64,000 bases of DNA from Janthinobacterium sp. CG3 (GCF_000344615.1 NZ_KB467824.1:5076051-5140050), one strand, 5' to 3'; numbered from the stretch's first letter, positions 9,484 to 19,560 are shown. A program made the numbers and translations. Notes: generated by a model not told the origin, from the sequence alone.

Positions 9484-9591
9484 TATTTGATGTATATTTA
9501 ACGTAATTGGTTTTATATTGGTATATGTTTTAAGGTTCATCCACACAAGCAAAGCCCCGCCGTATCGAAGGGGCATCATCAAGGGGACGGT

Positions 9592-12306
9592 ATGACGATG
9601 ACATTGACACCGATTGCGGCGGCGGCCTTGCTGGCCGTCGCGGCGGCGGCCGACGCGCAGCAGGCGCACACGGCAGCGGCGGCGCCGGCCGGCGGCGCCG
9701 TCCAGGAAGTGGTGGTGACGGGCATCCGCGCGGCGCGCCAGCAGTCGCTGAACCAGAAGCGCAACAGCGACTCGGTGCTCGACGTGGTCAGCGCCGAGGA
9801 CATCGGCAAGCTGCCCGACAAGAACGTCGCCGACGCGGTGCAGCGCGTGCCGGGCGTGAACATTTCATCGGCGGCCGGCGGCGACGGCGGTTTTTCCGAG
9901 AACGACCGCGTCAGCATCCGCGGCACCAGCCCCAGCCTGACCCAGACCCTGATCAACGGCCACGCCGTCGGCACCGGCGACTGGTTCGTCAACGACCAGG
10001 TCGGCACGGTCGGGCGCAGCGTCAGCTTCGCGCTGCTGCCGGCCGAAATCGTCAACCGCGTGACGGTGCAAAAGAGCGCCCAGGCCGACCTGGTCGAGGG
10101 CGGCGTGGCCGGCTCCGTCAATATTGAAACGCGCAAGCCGCTGTCGTTCAAGCAGCCGTTCACGGCCGAGCTGTCGCTGCAGGCGATTTACGCCGACCTG
10201 CCGGGCCGCACCGATCCGCAATTGAACGGCCTGCTCAACTGGAAGAACCAGGCCAACTCGCTGGGCGTGCTGCTGCAACTGTTTTCGCAAAAGCGCCACG
10301 AGCGGCGTGACGGCCAGGAATTCTTCGGTTACGCGCCGATCGCGCCGGACAGCCCGGCAGCGCGCGCCCATCCGGACCTGGCCGGGGTGCGCGCGCCGCT
10401 GGGCGTGAACGCCGCGCTGTTCGAGCAGCGCCGCAAGCGCAGCGGCGGCAGCTTCGACATCCAGCTCAAGCCGCACGCCGACCTGACGCTCGACCTGAAC
10501 GGCTTCGCCTCCAAGCTCGAGGCGGCCAACTACAACCGCAGCTTCTACAGCCAGCCGGGCGCCAACCTGAACGCGGTCGACGCCGACGGCAAGCCGGTCG
10601 GCGTGGTGCCGTCCCAGTACACGGTGCGCAACAACACGCTGGTGGCGGCGCTGTTCCCGGCGTCGCAGTACCCGGGCGCCGGCGCCGACGGCCGCCACAA
10701 CGCCCAGTTGTACCCGGCCATGGTGGACCAGATCTACCGGCCCGGATCGCACTCGTCGACCGCCTACCTCGACCTCAATGGCAGTTACCGCGCCAGCGAG
10801 CGCCTGCGCCTGTCGGCCAGCGCCGGCGGCACCCGCGGCGTCGGCGCAACACCGGACGACCTCGGCTACGAGGCCGGCCTGACCGGGGCCGGCATGTCCT
10901 ACCGGCTGAACGGCCTGGCGCCGGCGCAGATGGGCTTTCCCGGCCTGGACGTGTCCAGGTTCGGCAACGCCGTGACGGCCTCCGGCTGGGGCTCGCACGT
11001 GAAAACCCTGGACACCGAGCAGTACGGCCAGGCCGACGCCGAGCTGAGCATCGGCGACGGCGTCTGGGAGTCGGCCAAGGCCGGCCTGCGCTACGCGGCG
11101 CACCACCGCAACGTCGGCTGGCCCGAAAACCGCGGTTGCGCGCGCTGCGACGGCAGCGCCGCCGCGCCCCTGCCGGTGTGGAACGGCGCCACTTATCCGG
11201 CCAATTACGGCAACACCCTGGGCGGCGGCGCGTTCGGCCGTTACTGGCAGTTGAACCCGGCCGCGGTGCAAGCCTGGGCCGACCAGTACGACACGGCGGG
11301 CGGGCCGAATTCGCGCAACTGGCCGGCCGAGCTGGACGTCAAGGAAAGGAACCTCGCGGCCTACGCGATGCTCAACCTGGCCGGCGCGCAGTGGCGCGGC
11401 AACGTCGGCGTGCGCGTCGTGCGCACGCGCCAGAGCACGGTGACGAATGTGCCGGGCGGACCGAACCCGATCAGCCAGGACAGCATCTTCGGCCAGTACA
11501 CGCCGACCCTGGCCGAGCACAGTTACACCGACGTGCTGCCCAGCGCCAACTTCAAGTTCGATCTGAGTCCGGCCCTGGTGGCGCGCGTCGCCGTCGCCAA
11601 GACCATGGCGCGGGCCGACTACAGCGCGCTGGTGGGGGCGGTCAACCTGAACGACCAGCTGCTGACCGGCAGCGGCGGCAACCCGGACCTGAAACCGATC
11701 CGCTCGACCAACTACGACGCCACGCTGGAATGGTATTTCGCGCCGAAGGCGCTGCTGTCGGCCGGCGTGTTCTACATGGACATGGCGTCCTACGTCACGT
11801 TCGGCACCGCGCCGGTCACGTATTACAACAACACCTTCAAAAAGTTCAACACCTACGTGATCCAGTCGCCGGCCAATATCGGCGCCAAAAACCGGGGCGT
11901 CGAGCTGAGCTACCAGCAGGGCCTGTGGGGCGGCTTCGGCGTGCTGGGCAACTACACCTACACCGACGGCAAGGCGGCCGACGGCGCGCCGATGGTGGGC
12001 AGCTCGAAGGCCACCTACAACCTGGAAGCGTATTACGAGGACGCGCGCCTGAGCACGCGGCTGGCCTACACCTACCGCTCGACCTTCCTGTCCGGCTTGT
12101 TCAGCAGCTCGCCGCAGCATGTCGACGCGGTGGGCAACCTGGCCGCGTCGCTCAACTACAAGCTCAGCGAGCGCTATTCGCTGACCTTTGACGCGTTGAA
12201 CCTGAACAACGCGGTGCTGAAATCCTACGGCGCCACCCGCGACCAGCCGACCGCGCTGTACGCCAACGGCCGCCAGTACTATTTCGGCCTGCGCGCCAAG
12301 TTGTAA
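9592..12306 (+). CDS. TonB-dependent receptor, amino-sugar locus copy 2
   Basis: A 904-residue outer-membrane receptor closely related to the one at 6654-9323: both share the DSVxxVVxAEDIGKxPDxNVADA plug entry, GGFxENDRVSxRGTSPSL, DWFV and the ending xLYxNGRxYYxGLRxK. The predicted signal peptide (about residues 1-23, ending ADAQ) is unusual in having no Lys or Arg before the hydrophobic part. ATG 9592 is preceded by AAGGGGA. A NagX-like gene follows after 24 bp and is probably co-transcribed. It probably takes up a related but different oligosaccharide. Confidence 0.9.
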   Translation: MTMTLTPIAAAALLAVAAAADAQQAHTAAAAPAGGAVQEVVVTGIRAARQQSLNQKRNSDSVLDVVSAEDIGKLPDKNVADAVQRVPGVNISSAAGGDGGFSENDRVSIRGTSPSLTQTLINGHAVGTGDWFVNDQVGTVGRSVSFALLPAEIVNRVTVQKSAQADLVEGGVAGSVNIETRKPLSFKQPFTAELSLQAIYADLPGRTDPQLNGLLNWKNQANSLGVLLQLFSQKRHERRDGQEFFGYAPIAPDSPAARAHPDLAGVRAPLGVNAALFEQRRKRSGGSFDIQLKPHADLTLDLNGFASKLEAANYNRSFYSQPGANLNAVDADGKPVGVVPSQYTVRNNTLVAALFPASQYPGAGADGRHNAQLYPAMVDQIYRPGSHSSTAYLDLNGSYRASERLRLSASAGGTRGVGATPDDLGYEAGLTGAGMSYRLNGLAPAQMGFPGLDVSRFGNAVTASGWGSHVKTLDTEQYGQADAELSIGDGVWESAKAGLRYAAHHRNVGWPENRGCARCDGSAAAPLPVWNGATYPANYGNTLGGGAFGRYWQLNPAAVQAWADQYDTAGGPNSRNWPAELDVKERNLAAYAMLNLAGAQWRGNVGVRVVRTRQSTVTNVPGGPNPISQDSIFGQYTPTLAEHSYTDVLPSANFKFDLSPALVARVAVAKTMARADYSALVGAVNLNDQLLTGSGGNPDLKPIRSTNYDATLEWYFAPKALLSAGVFYMDMASYVTFGTAPVTYYNNTFKKFNTYVIQSPANIGAKNRGVELSYQQGLWGGFGVLGNYTYTDGKAADGAPMVGSSKATYNLEAYYEDARLSTRLAYTYRSTFLSGLFSSSPQHVDAVGNLAASLNYKLSERYSLTFDALNLNNAVLKSYGATRDQPTALYANGRQYYFGLRAKL

Positions 12307-12330
12307 GCCGCCGGCGCCCTCCAGGAAAGT

Positions 12331-13449
12331 ATGATGAACCCACCCAGCCAACGTTACCTGTCGCTCGACGTCCTGCGCGGCTTGACCGTCACCTTGATGA
12401 TCATCGTAAACACCCCGGGCAACGAGGCCGGCACCTACGCGCCGCTGCTGCACGCGCTGTGGCACGGTTTCACGCCCACCGACCTGGTCTTCCCGACCTT
12501 CCTGTTCGTGGTCGGCAACGCGCTCAGTTTCGCGCTGCCGAAGTACGCGGCGCTGGGCCATGCCGCCGTGTGCGCCAGGATCGGCCGGCGTAGCGCATTG
12601 ATCTTCCTGCTCGGTTTCCTGCTGTACTGGTTTCCGTTTATCAAGCCCGACGCCGCCGGCGCGTGGACGCTGGCGCCGCTGGCCGCGACGCGGATTCCCG
12701 GCGTGCTGCAGCGCATCGCCCTGTGTTTCGGCTTGGCCGCGCTGATCCTCCACTTCTGGCGGGAGCGCGGCGCGCTGCTGTTCTGCGCGGTGGCGCTGCT
12801 GGGCCACTGGTTCGCCCTGGCCCAGTTCGGCGACTATACGCTGGCCGGCAACGCCGGCCTGAAACTGGACCTGTACTTGCTGGGCGAGCGCCACCTGTAT
12901 CGCGGCGAGGGCATCGCCTTCGACCCGGAGGGCGTGCTGGGCACTTTGCCGGCCACGGTCAACGTCATCGCCGGCTACTACGCCGGGCGCCTGATCCAGT
13001 CCCGGGGGCAGGGCGTCGACAGCATGCTGAAACTCGCATGCGCCGGCCTGGCTTGCGTGGCCATCGGCTTGTGCTGGAACGGCGTACTGCCAATCAACAA
13101 GAAATTGTGGACCGGCTCGTACGCGCTTTATACGGTCGGGCTCGACCTGCTGATCCTGCCGCTGCTGATGTATCTCATCGAACGCCGCAAGCCCGGACGA
13201 TGGACCTATTTCTTCGAGGTGTTCGGCAAGAACACCCTGTTCATTTACCTGCTGTCCGAGATCGCCGTGGTGCTCCTGTTCACGCTGAAGATCGGCGGGC
13301 AAAGCGCGTATTCCTGGCTGTTCACCAGCGTGTTCCAGGGGCTAGCCGGCGCGTCCGTCAGCTCGCTGCTGTTCGCTGTCGCCTTCATGCTGGCGTGCTG
13401 GCTGGTTGGCTACGCGTTGGACCGGGCTGGGCTTTACATCAAGGTTTAA
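12331..13449 (+). CDS. NagX-like (DUF5009, heparan-alpha-glucosaminide N-acetyltransferase type) membrane protein
   Basis: A 372-residue protein with about ten membrane helices. The start RYLSLDVLRGLTVTLMIIVN and the FTPTDLVFPTFLFVVGNALSF segment (about residues 9-70) are typical of the DUF5009/HGSNAT-like family, which includes NagX of GlcNAc clusters. It is proposed to act as a transmembrane acetyltransferase or transporter for amino sugars; this is not proved. It follows the second TonB receptor by 24 bp. ATG 12331 and ATG 12334 are both possible. Its end lies 19 bp before the remnant of a nuclease gene. Confidence 0.82.
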   Translation: MMNPPSQRYLSLDVLRGLTVTLMIIVNTPGNEAGTYAPLLHALWHGFTPTDLVFPTFLFVVGNALSFALPKYAALGHAAVCARIGRRSALIFLLGFLLYWFPFIKPDAAGAWTLAPLAATRIPGVLQRIALCFGLAALILHFWRERGALLFCAVALLGHWFALAQFGDYTLAGNAGLKLDLYLLGERHLYRGEGIAFDPEGVLGTLPATVNVIAGYYAGRLIQSRGQGVDSMLKLACAGLACVAIGLCWNGVLPINKKLWTGSYALYTVGLDLLILPLLMYLIERRKPGRWTYFFEVFGKNTLFIYLLSEIAVVLLFTLKIGGQSAYSWLFTSVFQGLAGASVSSLLFAVAFMLACWLVGYALDRAGLYIKV

Positions 13450-13468
13450 GCGCGGCAAGCCGCAGGTG

Positions 13469-14281
13469 ATGCGCGAGGCCGAACTGGGCAAGCGCGTGGC
13501 CGACAAGCTGGCCAAAATTACCTTGCTCGGCGGCGCCGAGCGCTGGGTGCTGGTGCATCTGGAAGTGCAGGGGCGGCGCGAGGGCCGCTTCGCCGAGCGC
13601 ATGTTCGTCTGCAACTATCGCATTTACGACCACTACCGGCGTCCCGTCGCCAGCCTGGCGCTGCTGGCCGACGGCAGCGCGTCGTGGAAGCCGGATACCT
13701 TCGGCTATCGCCTGTTCGGCTGCGACATGCGCTTCAGTTTTCCGGTGGTGAAACTGAGCGATTACGCCGGCCAAATCGAGCAATTGCTGCGGGACGACAA
13801 CCCGTTTGCGCTGGTGACGGCGGCGCACTTGCTGACGCGCCAAACCAAGGGCGACGTGGCGCGCCGGGCGGCGGCGAAGCGCCGTCTTTTTGTACTGCTA
13901 TTCCAGCGAAACTGGGACAAACAACGTATCATCGACTTCCTCAACGTCATAGACTGGATGATGCGTTTACCCGCCGAATTGAACGATGAATTGTGGGCCG
14001 ACATCCAGGCAATGGAAAGGAGCGATACGATGCCTTACATGAGTTACTTTGAGCGTAAATTTCGCGACGAAGGCCGGCAAGCGGGGCGGCAGGAAGGCCG
14101 CCAGCAGGGCAGCATCGAAGGACGTCGCGGCATGCTGTCGGCGTTGCTCGAAGAGCGTTTCGGCGCCTTGCCGAGTACGCTCAAGGAACGCCTGGCCGAT
14201 GCCGGCGACGAGCAGTTGATGGCTTGGAGCAAGGCGCTGCTGCGCGCGTCAACCCTCGACGAAGTGTTCGGCCTTGAGTAG
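13469..14281 (+). pseudogene. 5'-truncated Rpn/PD-(D/E)XK-type nuclease family gene with DUF4351 end
   Basis: From ATG 13469 the frame gives 270 residues: EAELGKRVADKLAKI, WVLVHLEVQGRREGRFAERMFVCNYRIYDHY and FPVVKLSDY match the middle of Rpn/YhgA-like putative transposase/nuclease proteins. A glycine-arginine-glutamine repeat (GRQAGRQEGRQQG) and a DUF4351-type helical end (about 220-270) follow. The N-terminal part expected in intact members, about 50-60 residues with the start of the nuclease fold, is absent; the sequence runs directly into the end of the NagX-like gene. It is probably a non-functional remnant, though the frame is open. Confidence 0.65.
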
Positions 14282-14320
14282 CCCCGCGGGCGCTTGCCTG
14301 GCCGCTTGTTTGCGCCAGGG

Positions 14321-15532
14321 TTAAAATTTCAAGCGCAGGCCGTGGCGGTTCGCCAGCGCAACGATGAGCATCATGCAGGCGGTCACCGCGGCGGCGTTCA
14401 GCAGTCCCGCGCCGCCGCCCGTCGCCAAATACGGCCACCAGAGGCGCGGCAAGCGCAGCAGCGCCGCGAGCTGCTCGCACAGGTCCGGGACGATGTAGGC
14501 AAACAGGGCGTTGCCGCCGGCGGGCAGCAGCGGCGCGCTCCAGCGCCGCCATGCCAGCACGTCGATCACTATATAAAACAGCAGGAATAAGGCCAGCGCG
14601 GCCCCCGCGCACACCAGCGTGTAGGACTCGGTGGCGTGGATTTTGTTGATATGGTGGTAGGGGCGCAGCAGCATGCCGGCCGCCACCAGCCCGGCGGCGA
14701 ACCAGGCCATGAAGCCGATGCGCTGCCCGTGCGAGGTGGCGGGCGCGTCGCCGTCGCGCACGAACAGGGTGCCGACGACGGTACCGGCAAGCACGTTCGC
14801 GGCGGTCGATCCCAGCAGTTCCGGCACGTTGACGAGTTGCGTCAACTGCGCCGGCAGGAAATCCAGGCTGCCGACCCGGCCGCCCATGTACAGCGCGACC
14901 AAGCCGGCCAGCGCGCCCATCAGGGCGGCGCGGTTGCCGCCGGTGGCCAGGTAAATCAGGCTGCAGAACAGGTAGGTCCAGCCTATCATGCCGAGGATGC
15001 CCCACCAGCTGTGCTGCAGCCAGACGCGGTCGAATTCGCCGTTGAGCGTGCCGCGAAACGCCAGCAGCAGCGCCAGCATCAGCGCGGCGCCGGTGTAGAA
15101 GGCGGCGCCGCGGCTGGCGCTTTGCCGCCACAGCAGGATCAGCGCGGCGTAAAACAGCACGAAGTACAGCGCGCGCGGCAGCGCCGCGGCGGCCGCGTCG
15201 TAGCGGTAGGCGTTGGCCAGCACGACGCCGGCGAGCATCAGGCCGGCGGCGCGCCAGCCCAGCCGGCCCAGCAGCGGCAAGCCGACGCGGCCGCGCTGGC
15301 GCTGCAGCGCCAGTGGAATCGCCACGCCGACAATGAACAGGAAGGCCGGGAACACCAGGTCGGGCAGGGTGACGCCGTCGGCGCCGGCGCCGGCGTGCTC
15401 GAGCCAGTGCGGCAGGCCCGGCATCCCGGCAATGTAGTTGAGCCAGACCATGGCCAGGACGACGAAGCCGCGGAAGGCGTCCAGGCTGAGCAGTCGTGCG
15501 GGAACGGGCGTGGCGGCTGGCGCGACGGGCAT
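14321..15532 (-). CDS. Second NagX-like (DUF5009/HGSNAT type) membrane protein
   Basis: A 403-residue protein with about ten to eleven membrane helices. The entry ARLLSLDAFRGFVVLAMVWLNYIAGM and TLPDLVFPAFLFIVGVAIPLAL parallel the protein at 12331-13449, so the two belong to the same family though clearly diverged. ATG 15532 starts MPVAPAATPVPARLLSLD; the open frame upstream is arginine-rich without homology. It lies convergent with the truncated nuclease gene and downstream of the TPR gene. Likely role: membrane acetyl transfer to, or transport of, amino sugars. Confidence 0.78.
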   Translation of the reverse strand: MPVAPAATPVPARLLSLDAFRGFVVLAMVWLNYIAGMPGLPHWLEHAGAGADGVTLPDLVFPAFLFIVGVAIPLALQRQRGRVGLPLLGRLGWRAAGLMLAGVVLANAYRYDAAAAALPRALYFVLFYAALILLWRQSASRGAAFYTGAALMLALLLAFRGTLNGEFDRVWLQHSWWGILGMIGWTYLFCSLIYLATGGNRAALMGALAGLVALYMGGRVGSLDFLPAQLTQLVNVPELLGSTAANVLAGTVVGTLFVRDGDAPATSHGQRIGFMAWFAAGLVAAGMLLRPYHHINKIHATESYTLVCAGAALALFLLFYIVIDVLAWRRWSAPLLPAGGNALFAYIVPDLCEQLAALLRLPRLWWPYLATGGGAGLLNAAAVTACMMLIVALANRHGLRLKF

Positions 15533-15588
15533 GGTGCGGCTTTCGGTGGCGCCGCGCCGGCGCGGCGCCGCGGCGTGGCGTGACGTCC

Positions 15589-16887
15589 TTACTTCGCGGC
15601 GGTGGTTGCGGCCGGGCGGTTCAGCCACAACGTCCAGAAGCGCGCCAGGTCGCCCAGGCCGTCGTTGCCTTGCACCGTCGCCAGTGTTTTGACGGCGTCG
15701 TCCTTGCGGCCGGCCATCGCGTACGAGTAGCCCAGGCGCAGCTTGGCGTCTTCGGGACGCTTCAGGCCGCCTTTGGCGATGCCTTTTTGGATCAGCTCGA
15801 TACCCTTGTCGAACTGGTCCATCGTGACATACGCGTAACCCAGGTTGACGAAGCCGGTGCCGTCCTTGGCCTTGGCGGCGGCCGCTTCGCCGGCGCCGAT
15901 ATTCTTCTGGTCGTCGGCCGTGCCCTTGGCGGCCTGGTCGCGCAGCTTCTTGTGCTTGGCGCCGTTCGGGCCGGTGCCCAGCAAGCCGGCGGCGAAGCCG
16001 GCGTCCAGGACCTTTTTCGCCTCGGCCGGGAAGGCCGCCTGCAACGCCAGTTCGGCCATTTCGGTGTATTCATCCGGCGCCATCGCCTTCACCGCGGCGA
16101 ATTCGAGGCGCAACACGTCGAGCTGGAAGCGCGCCGAGTAACCGTCCTTACCCTGGGTGCGGCTGAGCAGGTCGGTCCAGTAGTCGTCGCTCGGGTAGTA
16201 CTTGACCAACTGTTCCAGCGCGACCAGGTAGGTGGCCTTGTCCTTGGTCTTGGCGCCGGTGTTGGCCAGCAATTGCAGGGCGTCCAGCGGCGGCGTCGTG
16301 CCGGCTTGCTGGTTGGCCTTCAAGTCGGCCAGCAATTCCTGCTTGGCCCGCTCCAGCTCGTTGCCGAAGTAGTAGGCGCGGATGATGTAAGGGCGCACCG
16401 TGGCCAGGTCGCCGGTCTCGGTTTGATGCCGCTTGTACCAGGTGATCGCCTTCGGGTAGTCCTTGGCGTTGTAGTGGTAGTTGGCCAGCGCCTGGATGAA
16501 GGCGCCCTTCTCGGCCTTGTCCAGGCGACCCGATTCAATCACCGCTTCGAGCGCGGTGATGGCCATGGCGTTGTTGTTGGTGGACGAGGCCAGCGCGACG
16601 CGCAGGCGGTTCAGCACGAACGTCTCGTAGGCGCTCTTGTCGGCCAGCGCCTCGGCGCGGTCGATGCGGCTTTGCACCTCGGCGTAGTTCTTCGCCTCCA
16701 TCAGGGCCGACATCTCGGTCGGATTGATCAGCTTGAACATTTCCTGGCGCACCGAGTCGGCTTTCGGCGCCGCCGCCGCCGGGGCGTCGGCCGCCTGGGC
16801 CAGCGACGCGCCGGCCAGCACCGGGGCGAGGTTCAGGCCGATGGCGGCCAGCAGCAGAGTAAGACGGGCGAGACGGAATTGGGACAT
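15589..16887 (-). CDS. Secreted tetratricopeptide-repeat protein
   Basis: A 432-residue protein from ATG 16887. A signal peptide covers about residues 1-32 (ending LAQA|AD). The remainder is helical, with TPR-like units such as AFIQALANYHYNAKDYPKAI (about 130-150) and GFVNLGYAYVTMDQFDKGIE (about 345-365). The upstream part of the frame (to 17058) has no homology and is ignored. It is probably a periplasmic scaffold. It follows the ABC ATPase of the nag operon by 167 bp on the same strand; whether it is part of that operon is unclear. Confidence 0.75.
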   Translation of the reverse strand: MSQFRLARLTLLLAAIGLNLAPVLAGASLAQAADAPAAAAPKADSVRQEMFKLINPTEMSALMEAKNYAEVQSRIDRAEALADKSAYETFVLNRLRVALASSTNNNAMAITALEAVIESGRLDKAEKGAFIQALANYHYNAKDYPKAITWYKRHQTETGDLATVRPYIIRAYYFGNELERAKQELLADLKANQQAGTTPPLDALQLLANTGAKTKDKATYLVALEQLVKYYPSDDYWTDLLSRTQGKDGYSARFQLDVLRLEFAAVKAMAPDEYTEMAELALQAAFPAEAKKVLDAGFAAGLLGTGPNGAKHKKLRDQAAKGTADDQKNIGAGEAAAAKAKDGTGFVNLGYAYVTMDQFDKGIELIQKGIAKGGLKRPEDAKLRLGYSYAMAGRKDDAVKTLATVQGNDGLGDLARFWTLWLNRPAATTAAK

Positions 16888-17054
16888 GGTAAATCCTTCA
16901 ATCAATGGCGAAGTGACGGGCTGGCGGGTAAAGCGCGCGGCCGCGTCGCAATGGGTTGGAGAGAATAATCGAAAATCGCGAAGAACGGTATTCTGCCACG
17001 CCCGCCGGTGAACAGGCGGGGCCAGCGCCGTCCTGGCCGGCAAGACGCGTATTG

Positions 17055-18200
17055 TCACATAAACTGCGCGGCGCGATCGCTCAACAGCGCGGCGTCGCCG
17101 CGCGGCAGCGCCAGGCCGGCGTCGTCGAACAGCAGGCAGCGCCGCGGCGGCAGGTGCAGGGCGACGCGCTGGCCCGGCAGCGGCGGCGCGGCGTCGGCCG
17201 GCTGCCTGAACGCCAGCAGCCCGGGGGCGCCGTCCAGCGCCGCGTACACCAGCGACTGGTCGCCCAGGTATTCGACGTGGCCGACGCCGGCGGCGACGAC
17301 GTTGGCGCCGGCCGCGCCGGGCGCGCGCGACGCGATGTGCTCGGCGCGCACGCCCAGCGTCAGCGGCGTGCCGGCGGCCAGGCCGGCGCCGTCGGCCGCC
17401 ACCGCGACGGCGGCGCCGTCCGGCAGGCGCACGCGCACGCCGGCGGCGTCGGCGGCCAACACCCGGCAGGCGACCAAGTTCATCTTCGGCGCGCCCAGGA
17501 AGCCGGCCACGAACAGGTTGCCGGGGTGGTTGTACAGTTCATGCGGCGTGCCCACCTGCTCGATGCGCCCGCCGTTGAAGACGACGATGCGCTGGCCCAG
17601 CGTCATCGCCTCGACCTGGTCGTGGGTGACGTAGACCATGGTGGTGCGCAGCTCGCGGTGCAGGCGGCTGATCTCGACGCGCATCTGCACCCGCAGGCTG
17701 GCGTCCAGGTTCGACAACGGCTCGTCGAACAGGAACACCTGCGGCTTGCGCACGATGGCGCGGCCGATCGCCACGCGCTGGCGCTGGCCGCCGGACAGGT
17801 CCTTCGGCTTGCGCCCCAGCAGCGGCTCGATCTGCAGGATGGCGGCGGCGCGCCCGACCGCCGCCTTCACCTCGGCCGCCTTGTGGCCGGCCAGCTTGAG
17901 GGCGAACGCCATGTTCTCGAACACCGTCATGTGCGGGTACAGCGCGTACGACTGGAACACCATCGCCAGGCCGCGCCGCGCCGGCGCGACGTCGTTGGCC
18001 AGGCGCCCGCCGATGTGCAGCTCGCCGCCGCTGATGTCCTCCAGCCCGGCGATCATGCGCAGCAGGGTCGACTTGCCGCAGCCGGACGGGCCGACGAAGA
18101 CGACGAATTCGCCGTCGGCGATGTCGAGGTCGACGCCGTGGATGACGGTGTGCCGCTCGTCGTAGCGCTTGACGATGTTTTTCAGGGAAATTTGGGCCAT
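17055..18200 (-). CDS. ABC transporter ATP-binding protein, UgpC/MalK type
   Basis: A 381-residue sugar-type ABC ATPase. Walker [10 protein letters not shown] lies at residues 37-45, the signature [15 protein letters not shown] at about 134-148, Walker [16 protein letters not shown] at about 153-167 and the H-loop [11 protein letters not shown] at about 189-199. The C-terminal TOBE/MalK-type domain follows from about residue 240. It is the last gene of the nag operon and would energise the two permeases encoded at 21057-22759. ATPases of this group can be shared between several sugar importers. Confidence 0.92.
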   Translation of the reverse strand: MAQISLKNIVKRYDERHTVIHGVDLDIADGEFVVFVGPSGCGKSTLLRMIAGLEDISGGELHIGGRLANDVAPARRGLAMVFQSYALYPHMTVFENMAFALKLAGHKAAEVKAAVGRAAAILQIEPLLGRKPKDLSGGQRQRVAIGRAIVRKPQVFLFDEPLSNLDASLRVQMRVEISRLHRELRTTMVYVTHDQVEAMTLGQRIVVFNGGRIEQVGTPHELYNHPGNLFVAGFLGAPKMNLVACRVLAADAAGVRVRLPDGAAVAVAADGAGLAAGTPLTLGVRAEHIASRAPGAAGANVVAAGVGHVEYLGDQSLVYAALDGAPGLLAFRQPADAAPPLPGQRVALHLPPRRCLLFDDAGLALPRGDAALLSDRAAQFM

Positions 18201-18212
18201 GGACGCTGCCCG

Positions 18213-19517
18213 TTACGCGGTGGCGGCGTGGCCGGCGCCGGCGTCGGCGCCGTCCTGGCGCGCGCGGATCGGCATGAAGCGCGACAGCAGCAGCACCGGC
18301 AACGCCGCCAGCAGCACCCACAGGAAGAAGTGCTGGTAGCCCAGCGCGGTCTGGACGGCGCCGCTGACCATCTTGAACAGCACGAAGCCGAGCTGCATCA
18401 CGCCGGTGGCGAAGGCGTAGTGGGCGGTCTGGTATTTGCCGACGGCGACCACCTGCATCATGAACAGGATCAGGCCGACGAAGCCGAAGCCGTAGCCGAA
18501 CATCTCGACGCTGAGGGCGCCGGCGATCAGCGTGATGTCGCTCGGCAGCGCATGGCTCAGGTAGTAGAACACCAGGTTCGGCAGGTTCATCGCCAGGATC
18601 AGGAAGGGCATCGCCCGCTTCAGGCCGAGCCAGGACGTGAAGTAGCCGCCGCCTATGCTGCCCAGCACGAAGGCGACCGTGCCGGCGGTGCCGTAGACGG
18701 CGCCCACTTCGGTGGTCGACAGGCCCAGCCCGCCGAGCGCGCGCGCCTCGCGCAGGAACAGCGGTCCAATGGTCTGCACCTGCGCCTCGCCGGCGCGGAA
18801 CAGGATGATGAAGACGATCGCCAGCCAGATGCCGGGCTTCTTGAAGAACTCCACCAGCACGTCCCACAGCGTGGCGGCGATGGCGCCGACGTCCTGCCTG
18901 GCCAGCGCCGGGTTCGGCGCCAGCGGCAGCGCCCACGAATGGTAGAAGGCCAGCAGCAGCAGCATCGCGCCGAGGATCAGGAAGATGATGGTCCAGGCCG
19001 GCGCGACGCCGAGGGTTTTCTCGAAATGGCCGGCCAGGATCACCAGGCCGCCCAGCGAGATGAACTTGCCGGCGTTGAAGAAGGCGCCGGTCCAGCCGGC
19101 GTAGGCGGCCTGCTGCTTGTCCGACAGGCTGGCGATGTACAGGCCGTCGCAGGCGATGTCGTGGGTGGCCGAGGCGATCGCCGCCAGCGCGAGCACGCCG
19201 ATGCAAACGGCGAACCAGGCCGGCGTCTGCAGCGCCAGCGCGACCAGGCCCAGGCTCAGGCCGCCGACCAGCTGGAAGCCGACGACGATGATTTTCTTGC
19301 TCGGCGCCAGCTCCAGGAACGGGCTCCAGAGCGGCTTGAAGACCCAGGCGAAGCCGATCAGTCCGGTCCAGTAGGCGATGTCGGCGTTCGACACGCCCAT
19401 GCTCTTGAACATCAGGCCGGCCACCAGCGCCACCGCGTAGAACGGCAGGCCCTGGGCGAAGTACAGGGTGGGAATCCAGGTGGCCGGATTGCGGGTTGTT
19501 TTGTCTGTATCGATCAT
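18213..19517 (-). CDS. MFS permease, AmpG/amino-sugar type
   Basis: A 434-residue protein with about 12 membrane helices. The start TWIPTLYFAQGLPFYAVALVAGLMFKSMG is typical of AmpG-like permeases, as is HDIACDGLYIASL at about residue 115. AmpG proteins import GlcNAc-anhydromuramyl compounds; related permeases in nag clusters carry GlcNAc or chitobiose. Its place between the GH3 hexosaminidase and the ABC ATPase fits either. The gene ends 12 bp before the ATPase gene and starts 43 bp after the GH3 stop. Confidence 0.8.
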   Translation of the reverse strand: MIDTDKTTRNPATWIPTLYFAQGLPFYAVALVAGLMFKSMGVSNADIAYWTGLIGFAWVFKPLWSPFLELAPSKKIIVVGFQLVGGLSLGLVALALQTPAWFAVCIGVLALAAIASATHDIACDGLYIASLSDKQQAAYAGWTGAFFNAGKFISLGGLVILAGHFEKTLGVAPAWTIIFLILGAMLLLLAFYHSWALPLAPNPALARQDVGAIAATLWDVLVEFFKKPGIWLAIVFIILFRAGEAQVQTIGPLFLREARALGGLGLSTTEVGAVYGTAGTVAFVLGSIGGGYFTSWLGLKRAMPFLILAMNLPNLVFYYLSHALPSDITLIAGALSVEMFGYGFGFVGLILFMMQVVAVGKYQTAHYAFATGVMQLGFVLFKMVSGAVQTALGYQHFFLWVLLAALPVLLLSRFMPIRARQDGADAGAGHAATA

Positions 19518-19560
19518 GCGAGTCTCCTGTTTTTATCGTGCGGGTGCGCCAAGCGCTCCC

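Noticed and set aside
9865..13302. A 1145-codon open frame on the minus strand across TonB receptor 2 and the NagX-like gene
   Set aside because: It is antisense to two clear genes, has no recognisable domain and is rich in Arg, Gln, Ala and Val, as expected for GC-rich antisense frames.
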